This document shows, one piece after another, positions 1 to 8,450 of a stretch of 64,000 nt of DNA (position 1 is its first letter; the number at the start of each line of letters is the position of its first letter). The notes under the pieces were generated by a model, which saw nothing but the letters and a program-made list of their open reading frames with translations, did not search any database and had not been told where the DNA came from. Position numbers and translations under genes: made by a program. Location of the stretch: NCBI RefSeq assembly GCF_038624605.1, contig NZ_CP152020.1, positions 3,821,842 through 3,885,841 of the forward strand, written 5' to 3'. This DNA comes from Psychrobacillus sp. FSL K6-4046 (GTDB taxonomy: Bacteria; Bacillota; Bacilli; Bacillales_A; Planococcaceae).

Positions 1-946
1 ATATAGGGTGCAATGCGGTTATTGGTGCCACGATAAAGGCTGTAACTATAGCTAAAGGATGACCTAATGCTACAATTGCTCCTATTGCCGCCATGGATCC
101 CGTCCAAATAATCCAGCTCCATGCCTGGTCCCATCCTGCCGTAGGATTAGCTATAAAAGTATAAGCAACCAAAGCGATTAAAAGGATAGGCAAGGACCAT
201 CCAATGATTTTAGGTAAAATAGATTTCGGAGGGACAGCTGATAGTCCTTCTAAATCTTGATGCTTGTAGATTTCTTTTGTAATCCCTGGAACATGAGCTG
301 CCCCTAAAACTGCTACAACTTTTTTCCCTGGAGCTTCCTTAATCTTTTGAGCTAAAAACTGGTCTCTTTCATCGATTAATGGTGTTTTCAACCTTGGAAA
401 TGACTCTGTGAATTCTGCAAGCACTGCATTTAGAGTGTCTTGTGACTTCATATTCTCTAGCTCTTCTTCTGAAATGGTATCTTTACTAAAAATGCTATAA
501 AATACTGACGTTAAGAGCTGAGACTTACCAAGCCAACCAAGATTATGCCAGATACGTGAAAATGTTATTTGGATATTACGATCCGCTAGTACAAGTTCTG
601 CCCCATTTTCTTTTGCACTCTCTATCCCTTGTATCATTTCCTGACCGGGTTTAATATCAAACTGCTTCGCCATACGGTTTTGAAAGGAAGAAATAGCTAA
701 GTTCATCAATAGCAATGTCGCTTTCTTCTCTTTTATGATTTTAAAAATATCTGTCTCTTTCCATTTGTTATTATCTGTAATAGATTGATATCTCTGTTCG
801 TCCAACTCTATACACACGGAATCCGGTTTTTCTTTTTCGATCACTTCTTTTACCTGCTCAGCACTTAACCTTGAAACGTGAGCAGTACCAATCAAAATAA
901 TTTCCTTGCCATCGACCTCTAAACGAGTTATATTTGCTTCCGACAT
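1..946 (-). CDS. TraB/PrgY (GumN-like) family protein, 3' end cut by window
   Basis: The reading frame runs from an ATG at 946 to the window edge without a stop, giving 315 codons; the C-terminus lies outside. A good Shine-Dalgarno (GAAGGAAG) precedes the ATG. The N-terminal domain shows the TraB signature GTAHVS near residues 20-25, followed by a second conserved segment around CIELDEQR and a later GAAHVPGI. After about residue 235 hydrophobic segments begin, as in the TraB family, where a soluble Tiki/TraB-like domain precedes C-terminal membrane helices. The family is named after the enterococcal pheromone-shutdown protein, but most bacterial members have no proven function and a protease-like role is only proposed. 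It stands alone, with no operon partner visible. Confidence 0.8.
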   Translation of the reverse strand, partial: MSEANITRLEVDGKEIILIGTAHVSRLSAEQVKEVIEKEKPDSVCIELDEQRYQSITDNNKWKETDIFKIIKEKKATLLLMNLAISSFQNRMAKQFDIKPGQEMIQGIESAKENGAELVLADRNIQITFSRIWHNLGWLGKSQLLTSVFYSIFSKDTISEEELENMKSQDTLNAVLAEFTESFPRLKTPLIDERDQFLAQKIKEAPGKKVVAVLGAAHVPGITKEIYKHQDLEGLSAVPPKSILPKIIGWSLPILLIALVAYTFIANPTAGWDQAWSWIIWTGSMAAIGAIVALGHPLAIVTAFIVAPITALHPI

Positions 947-1208
947 AAACTACTTCCTTCGTGTAAATGTATTTCTTTACATATCGACTGAGCATGTAAA
1001 GACTTGTATATATAATAATGAAGTACTTGGGCATAAAATTCAATTTGTTTATACAAAAAAATAGGAGATATAATCATAACCTAATCTGTTTATTTTTAGT
1101 TTTTTTCCTTGTATTATGTGATTCTTCTTAGTACATGAAACGTTTAAATTTGAGGCTGAAATGTTATACTTACATTGATTCAAATAAGTTAAAAGAGGAG
1201 AATGGCCA

Positions 1209-1544
1209 ATGATTATCGTTACGAATCGTATTAAAACAAAACCAGGATTTGCAGAAAGAATGGCTCCAAACTTTACAAAACCAAGTCCACTTCAAGAAAT
1301 GGAAGGCTTCGTAAAAGTAGAGGTTACTATTACACAGGGTACCACTGAATATGATGAAATGAATGTCAATATGTATTGGGAAAACGAAGAAAGTTTCCAA
1401 GCATGGAAAAATAGCGACCTCTTCAAGGCAGCACATAAACGACCAGAACCAGGTTCTGAAGAAGCATCGAAAGAATCTCCACTATTAGGTAGTGAGTTAA
1501 TCATTTCTAAAGTTGCTTCTACTGTTGGAGCAATTTCCAACTAA
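1209..1544 (+). CDS. hmoA: Haem-degrading monooxygenase, IsdG/HmoA family
   Basis: A 111-residue protein of the IsdG/HmoA ABM-domain fold, which cleaves the haem ring oxidatively and frees iron. The three residues that define IsdG-type enzymes are visible: Asn6, Trp66 and His76, the last in the segment FKAAHK, which closely matches staphylococcal IsdG. The length is normal for the family and there is no signal peptide, so it is cytosolic. The start is an ATG behind AGAGGAG at 8 bases. It is monocistronic and ends at a bidirectional terminator shared with the convergent GNAT gene. No convincing Fur box was found upstream, so iron control cannot be claimed. The gene symbol follows the Bacillus naming; HmoB is less likely given the short N-terminus. 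Confidence 0.85.
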   Translation: MIIVTNRIKTKPGFAERMAPNFTKPSPLQEMEGFVKVEVTITQGTTEYDEMNVNMYWENEESFQAWKNSDLFKAAHKRPEPGSEEASKESPLLGSELIISKVASTVGAISN

Positions 1545-1554
1545 ATAAATTATT

Positions 1555-1597
1555 AAAAGGAGCAAGTGATGTTAATTCGCTTGCTCCTTTGCTTTTA
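1555..1597. terminator. Bidirectional terminator between hmoA and the GNAT gene
   Basis: AAAGGAGCAAG and CTTGCTCCTTT form a long stem around a short loop, with T-rich sequence on the plus strand and the matching A-run on the other side. The hairpin lies between convergent genes. Confidence 0.8.
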
Positions 1598-2302
1598 TTT
1601 ATCGATACGATAGATTCCTTTTTTATCCCTTAATAAGCATCCATTGGCTTTAAAAATCCGAATCATGTATTCATTGTTCTCATCTGTACTACCTACATAA
1701 TATGTCGCATGCATATTCTTTAAAAGCTCTAATGAATATAAGTGAAGTACCTTACCGAAACCTTTACCTCTATGCTCTGGAGTTACTCCAAAGTAAAACA
1801 ACCTACCTTCCTCAGTTGTTCCGTCTTCTATATGAGGAATGCTGATACCCAAAGGTTCTTTTGCTTTATAGAAGATATGACAATGGTTACGCCAGTTAGG
1901 ACCTAACTCATTTAAGAAGGCTTCCATGATTTGATCAATAGAGAACAAATTATTTTTGTTCGCCGATCCGCTTCGACATTCATCATATAGTTTGGCGAAT
2001 TCCTCATCTGTCATTAAGCTATCCGAAAGAGATTGCACAAAAATAGAGCTATCTAAAATAAAGCGTTCCTCTAGTGTTCTTGTATATTCCACCACGGAAG
2101 AAACCTTATGAAAACCTTCATTTAATAATTGTTCCTCATACTCCGCATCCATCAGAAGCGACAGATAATTTACCTGATTGCTTTCCCAAGCTGCTAAAAG
2201 GGTTTTTAGTTCTGCCCAATATACTTCTTTAGATTGATTCATTTTTATTTGATCGGCAAGCCAGTATTCCTGGTCTTTTTTTATGACGTTAAAAGCAACC
2301 AT
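1595..2302 (-). CDS. GNAT-family N-acetyltransferase
   Basis: A 235-residue protein whose C-terminal half (about 140-235) is a GNAT domain. The acetyl-CoA pyrophosphate-binding loop is clear in GVTPEHRGKGFGKVLH. The N-terminal half looks like a second, weakly conserved GNAT-like or substrate domain, giving the two-lobe layout of many Bacillus enzymes of unknown substrate. It starts at an ATG behind AAGGGGGG and begins 13 bases after the stop of the PAS-GGDEF gene. It is therefore probably the last gene of a three-gene unit with rsbQ. The acetyl acceptor cannot be told from sequence. Confidence 0.75.
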   Translation of the reverse strand: MVAFNVIKKDQEYWLADQIKMNQSKEVYWAELKTLLAAWESNQVNYLSLLMDAEYEEQLLNEGFHKVSSVVEYTRTLEERFILDSSIFVQSLSDSLMTDEEFAKLYDECRSGSANKNNLFSIDQIMEAFLNELGPNWRNHCHIFYKAKEPLGISIPHIEDGTTEEGRLFYFGVTPEHRGKGFGKVLHLYSLELLKNMHATYYVGSTDENNEYMIRIFKANGCLLRDKKGIYRIDK

Positions 2303-2315
2303 TTGTGCGCCCCCC

Positions 2316-3290
2316 TTATAAATCGTCTATATGCGTAATTCTGTTTCTACCATTTCGCTTGGAATAATATAACGCTTGGTCAGCCTTCTCTACCACGCTT
2401 GCATGCGTGTCTTCGGATGTATATGTTGCTATCCCCATACTTATCGTCACTTCACCTATAACCCAATCTGCTGCTTCTATTTCCTGCCTTAAACGTTCTC
2501 CCTGGTTTTTAGCCTGTTGTGCATTAGTAAACGGGAGAAGAACGATAAACTCCTCTCCTCCGTATCTAAGTAATGTATCCACTGGACGTACTGTTAAGTC
2601 TGCTATTTTTGCTAGTTGCTCTAGCACTTGATCTCCCATTGTATGACCCCAAGTATCGTTCACTTGCTTAAAATGATCGATATCAATTAAGCATAAGGAA
2701 AAAGCCTGTCCTTTTTGCTCGTATTGAATGATCATCTCTTCTAGCTTGATATGAAAATAACGACGGTTTTTTAAACCAGTCAATTTATCAGTTATAGCTA
2801 ATTTCTCTAGCTTGCTATTGAGTTCAAGTAGCTTTTCTTGCTTTTCCTCTATTTCCTCATGAAGCTCTTCTAATTTAGAAAGAGCCAGTTCTTTTTCTCG
2901 AAATGCTTCCTCTAATTGCTTTTTTGCTAACCTAATTTCCTGTTCATATCCTATTCTTTTTCCCATTGAAACTAATACACAGTCAATTACATCTGCACCC
3001 TCTCGAGTAGCTTTTTTCCCGTTTAACAACACAGGAATGCTCTGCCCATCCTTATGCTGTAGACTAAGAAATAACTCTTCCATATGCCCATATAATCGTA
3101 TATAAGGATAAAAATAAGTATGGAATATAAACTGATTCGTTTTAGACATGATTGTTTCTATATGTTTTTGAGAAAGATCGTCAAAGGAAAACCCTATCAT
3201 TTGAAGAAAGGTTTTATTCATATCAATTAGCATACCTTCTTGACTAATAGTGACATAGCCACAAGGTGCCAAATCCAAACGTTCCTCCAT
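2316..3290 (-). CDS. RsbP-type PAS domain fused to a GGDEF diguanylate cyclase
   Basis: 324 residues: PAS domain (about 5-110), a charged coiled-coil (about 115-165) and a GGDEF domain (about 166-320). The active-site loop reads GGEEF at 244-248, and an RxxD inhibitory site (Arg235, Asp238) lies exactly five residues before it. The protein should therefore make cyclic di-GMP and be product-inhibited. The PAS part strongly resembles the PAS of B. subtilis RsbP, with APCG near the start and a YFYPYIRL-like segment, but the PP2C phosphatase of RsbP is replaced by GGDEF. The gene follows rsbQ at 18 bases. The inferred role is RsbQ-dependent control of c-di-GMP synthesis rather than of sigma-B. 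Confidence 0.88.
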   Translation of the reverse strand: MEERLDLAPCGYVTISQEGMLIDMNKTFLQMIGFSFDDLSQKHIETIMSKTNQFIFHTYFYPYIRLYGHMEELFLSLQHKDGQSIPVLLNGKKATREGADVIDCVLVSMGKRIGYEQEIRLAKKQLEEAFREKELALSKLEELHEEIEEKQEKLLELNSKLEKLAITDKLTGLKNRRYFHIKLEEMIIQYEQKGQAFSLCLIDIDHFKQVNDTWGHTMGDQVLEQLAKIADLTVRPVDTLLRYGGEEFIVLLPFTNAQQAKNQGERLRQEIEAADWVIGEVTISMGIATYTSEDTHASVVEKADQALYYSKRNGRNRITHIDDL

Positions 3291-3308
3291 AAAATGTCAT
3301 TCCCTTCC

Positions 3309-4109
3309 CTACACCTGGTATAGATACCCTTTAATGAGCTCCGCTGTTTCACACGGGTGACTTAGGTGAGGATAATGCCCCTTTACATCCATTATCTTAA
3401 ATTCACTATTCTCTATATGATGGTGTAAATATTCTCCCACCTGAATAGGAACAATACTGTCTTCTGAGCATTGAATGATTAGCACCGGAATAGATGATTT
3501 CTCTAAATCTTTACGATGGTCAGAAAAGAAGGTCACCTCTGCAAATTGCTTTGTTATCTTCGGATTTGTTGAACTAAAACTTTTTTCTACTTCCTTTGCT
3601 ACCGCGGGGTGTTTTTCAGTGGCAGCCACTATTGGAGCCATATAGCTTGCCCACCCTATAAAATTCATCTCCATCATATCTAGCATCTCGTGGATATCTC
3701 TTTCATCGAATCCACCGTAATACTCGTGATCATTAAGATATCTCGGAGATGGTCCAATCATAACCAACTTCTGAAAAACATCCGGCTTTTGAATCGCTGC
3801 TAACATACCAATCATGGAGCTTACCGAATGACCTACAAATATAACGTCTCTCAATTCCAATGCCTCTACTATGTCTAAGACGTCTCGGACATAGCCTTTA
3901 AGCGAGGCGTATTTCTCTGCATTATAAACACTTAAATCCGATTCACCGGAACCAACATAATCAAATAATACAATTTTATAGTCATCCAAAAATGAAGGAA
4001 TAATATGCCTCCACATCGTTTGGTCACATCCAAATCCATGCGCAAACATGATTACTTTTTCCTTATTTCCAATTACTTTTACATTATTTCGTTTTAATAC
4101 TTCACTCAT
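3309..4109 (-). CDS. rsbQ: RsbQ-type alpha/beta hydrolase
   Basis: A 266-residue alpha/beta hydrolase nearly colinear with B. subtilis RsbQ, including the conserved stretches GFGCDQ, FDYVGSG, GPSPRYLND and FFSDHR. The catalytic triad is Ser95 (in GHSVS), Asp217 and His245. RsbQ belongs to the family of the plant KAI2/D14 receptors; it works as the ligand-handling partner of a PAS protein, in B. subtilis RsbP of the energy-stress pathway. Here the partner encoded next is a PAS-GGDEF protein. The start is an ATG behind AGAGGTG. The identity is firm; the ligand is unknown in the family as a whole. Confidence 0.9.
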   Translation of the reverse strand: MSEVLKRNNVKVIGNKEKVIMFAHGFGCDQTMWRHIIPSFLDDYKIVLFDYVGSGESDLSVYNAEKYASLKGYVRDVLDIVEALELRDVIFVGHSVSSMIGMLAAIQKPDVFQKLVMIGPSPRYLNDHEYYGGFDERDIHEMLDMMEMNFIGWASYMAPIVAATEKHPAVAKEVEKSFSSTNPKITKQFAEVTFFSDHRKDLEKSSIPVLIIQCSEDSIVPIQVGEYLHHHIENSEFKIMDVKGHYPHLSHPCETAELIKGYLYQV

Positions 4110-4142
4110 AGGAACACCTCTAGTTTATTTCGTACCTTATAT

Positions 4143-4178
4143 AAAAGGCTTCCTTTTCTTTTGAAAGGGAAGCCTTAC
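4143..4178 (-). terminator. Terminator of the amino-acid ABC operon
   Basis: AAGGCTTCC and GGAAGCCTT form a perfect stem with extra A/T pairing at the loop, followed on the minus strand by a T-rich tail. It lies between the ATPase gene and rsbQ. Confidence 0.7.
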
Positions 4179-4277
4179 ATAGATTTGATAATTTATCCAA
4201 TGTATATATTACCAATATACTATTTTATTGAATTTTATTCTAGATAAAAAGATGAAATGCTACTAACATCCTAGAGT

Positions 4278-5012
4278 CTACTTCCGCGTTCTTTTTAGGA
4301 ATTCTCTCGTCCGTTCCTGTAAAGGATGATTAAAAATTTGATCGGGGGGACCTTCCTCTGCAATGACCCCCTTGTCCATGAAGACTATACGATCAGAGAC
4401 TTCCTTGGCAAATTCCATTTCATGCGTAACGATCAACATAGTAAGACCAGTATGCGCAAGCTCCTTCATAACTTTTAATACCTCGCCGACCATTTCTGGA
4501 TCAAGTGCCGATGTAGGCTCATCAAACAACATTACATCAGGCTCCATAGACAAAGCTCGTGCGATAGCCACTCTTTGCTTTTGTCCACCAGATAATTGCT
4601 TTGGCTTAGCATTGACGTAGCCATCCATGCCCACCACCTTTAAATATCTCGTCGCAATTTTTTCGGCTTCTTCCTTTGAACGCTTTAATACCTTTACCTG
4701 TCCGACTGAACAGTTGCTTAATACATTATGATTATTAAACAAATTAAACTGCTGAAATACCATGCCAAGCTTTGTCCTATAGGAATTGATATCATGCTTA
4801 TTGTCTAAAATATTATTTCCTTTATAAATAATTTGTCCTCCACTAGGCTTTTCCAATAAATTAACACATCGCAGAAGTGTTGATTTACCCGATCCTGAAG
4901 AGCCTATGATACATACAACCTCGCCTTTTTTTACAGAGAAATTTATATCTTTTAAAACTTCATGTGCTCCAAAGGATTTACTTAAATGTTGAATATCAAT
5001 TACGTGTTCCAT
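4278..5012 (-). CDS. Amino-acid ABC transporter, ATP-binding protein (GlnQ/ArtM type)
   Basis: A 244-residue ATPase of the polar-amino-acid uptake family. Walker A is GSSGSGKST (37-45), the signature is LSGGQ, and Walker B plus D-loop read [11 protein letters not shown]. Length and sequence match GlnQ, ArtM and TcyC-like proteins. It starts behind AAGGAGG and follows the permease gene after 17 bases. It is the third gene of the unit binding protein - permease - ATPase. Because a lysine riboswitch precedes the first gene, the likely substrate is lysine or a related cationic amino acid; this is inferred from regulation, not from the ATPase. Confidence 0.93.
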   Translation of the reverse strand: MEHVIDIQHLSKSFGAHEVLKDINFSVKKGEVVCIIGSSGSGKSTLLRCVNLLEKPSGGQIIYKGNNILDNKHDINSYRTKLGMVFQQFNLFNNHNVLSNCSVGQVKVLKRSKEEAEKIATRYLKVVGMDGYVNAKPKQLSGGQKQRVAIARALSMEPDVMLFDEPTSALDPEMVGEVLKVMKELAHTGLTMLIVTHEMEFAKEVSDRIVFMDKGVIAEEGPPDQIFNHPLQERTREFLKRTRK

Positions 5013-5029
5013 ATTTGCTCCTCCTTTGT

Positions 5030-5791
5030 TTACTTGTTTTCATAAGGACCTTTTGGCAGTACAGCCATTTGCATAGGCTGACCAATGACTGTGTAGTTTT
5101 CGGGTCCATCTAGTTTCTTTTCAAAATGTCGTAAGATTAATGTAACAGCAAACGTCATGATGAAGTATAAAATACAAGCTACAAAGAATGACTCAAAATA
5201 TCTGAAGTTGTTTCCAGCTACAGACTTCGTTTGGAAATATAATTCCGTTACCCCTATCACATTTAAAACAGAGGTATCTTTAATATTAATGATGAATTGG
5301 TTGCCGGTTGCTGGAAGTATGTTACGGATAACCTGGGGTAACACAACATATAGCATAGTTTGAATGTGATTCATCCCTATCGCTTGTGATGCCTCAAATT
5401 GTCCCTTATCAATTGAAATAACTCCCCCACGAACAATTTCAGCCATATATGCTCCCGTATTAATAGATACAATAAAAATTGCTGCTAGTAAACGATCCAT
5501 ATCTAACCCAAAGGCCAGTGATGATCCATAAAAGATGACCATGGCTTGGACGATCATTGGTGTCCCTCGGAAGAATTCTATATAGATGGATAGGATAAGA
5601 TTAACCAGCTTTAAAAAATATCTACTTACCCTCTTTTCAGGTAGTGGGATGGTCCTAATAACGCCTGCTAATAATCCAATGATTGCTCCTACAATAGTTC
5701 CTATAATAGAAATCAACAGGGTTACTCCTGCTCCACGCAAAAACATTGGCCAGTTATTGGTAATAATGGAGATAATCCATTCTAAACTCAT
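5030..5791 (-). CDS. Amino-acid ABC transporter permease (HisM/GlnP type)
   Basis: A permease of about 253 residues with several hydrophobic helices and the family signature around [11 protein letters not shown], the EAA-type loop that contacts the ATPase. The frame is open upstream to 5827. I chose the ATG at 5791 because an ideal AAGGAGG lies six bases before it, whereas the upstream ATG has none. It is the membrane channel of the riboswitch-controlled lysine-type transporter. A hairpin terminator separates it from the binding-protein gene, so it is probably made in smaller amounts than the binding protein. Confidence 0.92.
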   Translation of the reverse strand: MSLEWIISIITNNWPMFLRGAGVTLLISIIGTIVGAIIGLLAGVIRTIPLPEKRVSRYFLKLVNLILSIYIEFFRGTPMIVQAMVIFYGSSLAFGLDMDRLLAAIFIVSINTGAYMAEIVRGGVISIDKGQFEASQAIGMNHIQTMLYVVLPQVIRNILPATGNQFIINIKDTSVLNVIGVTELYFQTKSVAGNNFRYFESFFVACILYFIMTFAVTLILRHFEKKLDGPENYTVIGQPMQMAVLPKGPYENK

Positions 5792-5853
5792 TGTCTTCCT
5801 CCTTACACATTCTGTTGCCTCGAACATCCACTAACCAATGAAGTAAGTACTTT

Positions 5854-5890
5854 AAAAAAACGAAACGGCTGCTTTTATTAGCAGCCGTTA
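5854..5890 (-). terminator. Intra-operon hairpin after the binding-protein gene
   Basis: AACGGCTGCT and AGCAGCCGTT form a ten-pair stem, followed on the minus strand by TCG and seven T. It lies between the binding-protein and permease genes and probably lets most transcripts end after the first gene. Confidence 0.8.
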
Positions 5891-5896
5891 GTATAC

Positions 5897-6733
5897 TTAT
5901 TCTGCAGCTGGTTGATTGGAAATAGCATTATCCATAATTTCTTGACGCTCTTCTTCTGAAATTCCTGCTAATATTTCATTTATTTTATCTGTTAAATCGC
6001 TACCTTTTTTCAATCCTACTGCAACAGCTGTTTCTTCTTCATCTGCAACAAATCCTTCTTCGAATTCAACCATGCTGAAGTTATCATTTGCAGAGGAAGC
6101 ACTAATTCCTTCTGGACGTTCAGATACATAACCGTCGATCATGCCGGATTCCAGTGCTACACGCATTGCTGGAAAGTTATCTGATGCAGGCTGTTTTTTT
6201 ACACCTTTAATTTGGTCTATCACTCCGTAGTGGGAAGTATTTAATTGGCCTGTAACTTTTGCTCCATTAAAGTCTTGAATGGAAGTGGCATCCTCAAATT
6301 TTCCGCCCTTTTTTACAACCATAACAAAGTTGGAAGTATAATAGTTTTCAGAGAAATCGATTGTTTTTTTACGCTCTGCTGTTGGTGACATTCCAGCAAT
6401 AATTGCATCAATCTTACCCGAAGTTAAAGCTGGAACTAGACCGTCCCATTCGGTTTTAACGATTACCAGTTCTTTACCTAAGCCTTCTGCAATTTTTTTA
6501 GCAATTTCTACATCGTATCCACCAGCATACTCTGCGTTACCGTCCAATTTCACTCCACCGTTTTTGTCATCCATTTGAGTCCAGTTAAAGGGTGCATATC
6601 CTGCCTCTAGTCCTACTGTAAATGTATCTTGGGCAGATGCTGATCCAACGCTTCCTTCCTCTTTCGTTCCACAAGCAGCAAGCAATAAAAAAATGGATAG
6701 TAAAAATGTGAATGTAAATAGTCTCTTTTTCAT
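5897..6733 (-). CDS. Amino-acid ABC transporter, substrate-binding lipoprotein
   Basis: A 278-residue family-3 solute-binding protein. A lipoprotein signal ends in LLAAC with Cys21 as the lipid-anchored residue. The mature part has the usual PAFNW-like opening (APFNWTQ), GYDVEIAKKIAE and an ERKKTIDFSENYY segment typical of polar-amino-acid receptors. It captures the ligand at the outer face of the membrane and feeds the permease encoded next. It is the first gene of the operon and sits directly behind a lysine riboswitch, so lysine is the best guess for the ligand. The start ATG follows AAGGAGA. Confidence 0.92.
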   Translation of the reverse strand: MKKRLFTFTFLLSIFLLLAACGTKEEGSVGSASAQDTFTVGLEAGYAPFNWTQMDDKNGGVKLDGNAEYAGGYDVEIAKKIAEGLGKELVIVKTEWDGLVPALTSGKIDAIIAGMSPTAERKKTIDFSENYYTSNFVMVVKKGGKFEDATSIQDFNGAKVTGQLNTSHYGVIDQIKGVKKQPASDNFPAMRVALESGMIDGYVSERPEGISASSANDNFSMVEFEEGFVADEEETAVAVGLKKGSDLTDKINEILAGISEEERQEIMDNAISNQPAAE

Positions 6734-6780
6734 CTCTAGTAATCTCCTTTTTTAAAGTTATTATATGTATGCAACCATAC

Positions 6781-7040
6781 AAAAAGGACAACCGTACAAA
6801 AAAAGACTTGAGGTAGACTCAGGTCATAATGTATGGTTGCCCTAAATCCTCTACTTTTCCCCATGAGATAGCACACCATTATAAACCGGGACGTTTATAA
6901 CGGACAGTCCTGCAATTCTTCACTGCAGACCCAGCATGTAATAATGAGTTTATTACAAGCTTCGGCGACATTTCCTTCTCCTTAGTATCTAAGCTTCTCA
7001 AGCTCCTCTAAGGACTGTTAAATATCGCGCCTCTACCTCA
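6781..7040 (-). promoter_or_regulatory. Lysine riboswitch (L box) with expression platform
   Basis: Reading the minus strand, the aptamer (7040 to 6865) has the hallmark 5' core GAGGTAGAGGCGCGA, the central motif GTCGCCGAAGC, then GCTGGG and the closing GCTATCTC. P1 pairs GAGGTAG (7033-7039) with CTATCTC (6865-6871). The platform that follows contains TCTACCTCA (6809-6817), exactly complementary to the 5' P1 strand TGAGGTAGA. With lysine bound, P1 forms and the downstream terminator can fold; without lysine the 5' P1 strand can capture the terminator arm. This implies repression of the transporter by lysine. The aptamer class is known; the switching scheme is inferred from pairing. Confidence 0.93.
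6797..6825 (-). terminator. Riboswitch terminator
   Basis: GACCTGA and TCAAGTC (one central mismatch) form a hairpin followed by seven T on the minus strand. Its loop and 3' arm contain the sequence complementary to the P1 5' strand. A larger hairpin surrounds it: GGCAACCATACA (about 6830-6841) can pair with TGTACGGTTGTCC (6786-6798), which is also followed by five T. Confidence 0.7.
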
Positions 7041-7077
7041 CTTATAAAAGCGAGGTTATATTCAATTAGTTGTTCAT

Positions 7078-7106
7078 AGTCTACAATAGAGATTTTCATC
7101 TGTCAA
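7078..7106 (-). promoter_or_regulatory. Sigma-A promoter of the lysine-riboswitch operon
   Basis: On the minus strand a perfect -35 TTGACA (7101-7106) and a -10 TAGACT (7078-7083) are spaced by exactly 17 bases. Transcription would start about 30 bases before the aptamer. Confidence 0.8.
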
Positions 7107-7178
7107 CAAACATTCTATTGATTAATCAAAATATTACTATTTTTTAAACTTCATCATTCTAAATAGAAACGAACAGTC

Positions 7179-8156
7179 TTATTTAAAAAATGAACCTATA
7201 ATACGGGGAATAAATAAGAAAAAATCTGCTAAAGTAAATGTATTTTCCACTTTGTCAAAGACATCCATTTTCGACTTTTCGTTCGGTTTGTAGGTCGTTA
7301 CTGTATCGCCTTGAATTGGCTCAATCCCATCATAGAAGCTTATACGTATAGAGTGGCAGTTCACATAATCAGACGAATCCATCACCTGAAAATGTATATG
7401 AGGCTCAGAGGAGTTTCCAGAATTTCCACAAAGGCCAATTGTTTGTCCCTGCTTCACCGCGTCTCCTTCTTTTACTACTATAGAATATTGTTTGAAATGC
7501 GCAAGCAAGCTATATTCTCTATTTTCATGCTCCAAAATGACATAGTTTCCGGCTGGTTCTTTTTCATTCATTTCTCCGGGAATATTATCTACAATATCAT
7601 TCATAACCTTTACTACCTTACCGTCTGCTGGCGCAACTACCTCTTTATCAAAAGCATAGTAACTTTCATTAAGTAATCTATTACCCTTATACGTCTGACC
7701 ATTCTTCATCTTCACTAAATCATATGCATAGCGCTGAGATTCATAAACGTAATGATAGTTAAGAAATTCATTCGTCCCACCCCAGAAAACAAACCATTCT
7801 TCTTTAATAGGCATCATATATTTATTTTTGGTGTAACGTTGATCGCTTTTGGGGAAGGTTACATAAGGTTTTAATACTATGCCCTGGATGTAGTTAGCCG
7901 TATCAAAGGTTACACTAACTATTCTCTCCTTATTGTTATCTAACCATAAATACTGAGTTGAATAACCAATCTCGGTCTTTTTAATCATTTGGTAGCTTTC
8001 AACCTCCTGATTAAAGGAAATGGCTAAATCAATAAATTGGTCCAGTGATACTAGCTCTTTAAATTCTTTGACGCATTGGTTATAAATTTCTTCATGGTTT
8101 CCATATAGGAATACTTCTCCAAAATTTTCGGGCGATATAAATTTCTCTACATTCAT
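7179..8156 (-). CDS. M23-family metallopeptidase with N-terminal DUF3887-like domain
   Basis: 325 residues from the ATG at 8156, which lies 11 bases after GGAGG; a TTG at 8174 is the alternative but overlaps that ribosome site. The C-terminal half is a LytM/M23 domain with candidate zinc residues His135 (NYHY), Asp146 (QRYAYD), His220 (AHF) and the His253/His255 pair (HIHF), the pattern of the QRYAYD subfamily. Residues 10-100 resemble the DUF3887 domain often joined to it. There is no export signal, although the last 15 residues are hydrophobic, so where it acts is unclear. M23 enzymes usually cut peptidoglycan cross-bridges. It stands alone. Confidence 0.82.
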   Translation of the reverse strand: MNVEKFISPENFGEVFLYGNHEEIYNQCVKEFKELVSLDQFIDLAISFNQEVESYQMIKKTEIGYSTQYLWLDNNKERIVSVTFDTANYIQGIVLKPYVTFPKSDQRYTKNKYMMPIKEEWFVFWGGTNEFLNYHYVYESQRYAYDLVKMKNGQTYKGNRLLNESYYAFDKEVVAPADGKVVKVMNDIVDNIPGEMNEKEPAGNYVILEHENREYSLLAHFKQYSIVVKEGDAVKQGQTIGLCGNSGNSSEPHIHFQVMDSSDYVNCHSIRISFYDGIEPIQGDTVTTYKPNEKSKMDVFDKVENTFTLADFFLFIPRIIGSFFK

Positions 8157-8245
8157 AGATCTGTTTACCTCCAATTTATAACATTGTAAGTATTTATCAT
8201 CTAATACGGAAAAAGATAACTAAGGTTTCACTTAATATCAAAAAG

Positions 8246-8278
8246 AAAAGGAAACGAGAGTGTAGACCGTTTCCTTTT
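8246..8278. terminator. Hairpin in front of the M23 gene
   Basis: AAAAGGAAACG and CGTTTCCTTTT form a perfect 11-pair stem. On the minus strand it is followed by CTTTTTG. It may be a second terminator for transcripts from the LysM-CAP gene. Confidence 0.55.
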
Positions 8279-8402
8279 GCAGACTTTATTTATTTCTTTT
8301 TTGTATTGTTGATATCGAAGGAAAAGTTTCACATGGAACATAAACAGAAATGAAAATAGCCTACATCTACACTTTGAAGGGCAGACATAGGCCGTAAACT
8401 AA

Positions 8403-8443
8403 AAGAGTGGAAATGACAACACTTACGTCGTCATTCCCACCCT
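8403..8443 (-). terminator. Terminator of the LysM-CAP gene
   Basis: GTGGGAATGAC and GTCATTTCCAC form an imperfect stem just after the stop codon, followed on the minus strand by TCTTTT. Confidence 0.65.
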
Positions 8444-8450
8444 AAATCAA

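Noticed and set aside
1170..1436. Minus-strand frame inside hmoA.
   Set aside because: It is antisense to a clear IsdG-family gene and has no ribosome site; other long antisense frames in conserved genes were rejected likewise.
8325..8340. AGTTTCACATGGAACA resembles parS (14 of 16).
   Set aside because: It has CACATG instead of the central CACGTG that Spo0J needs, and it lies far from the other sites.
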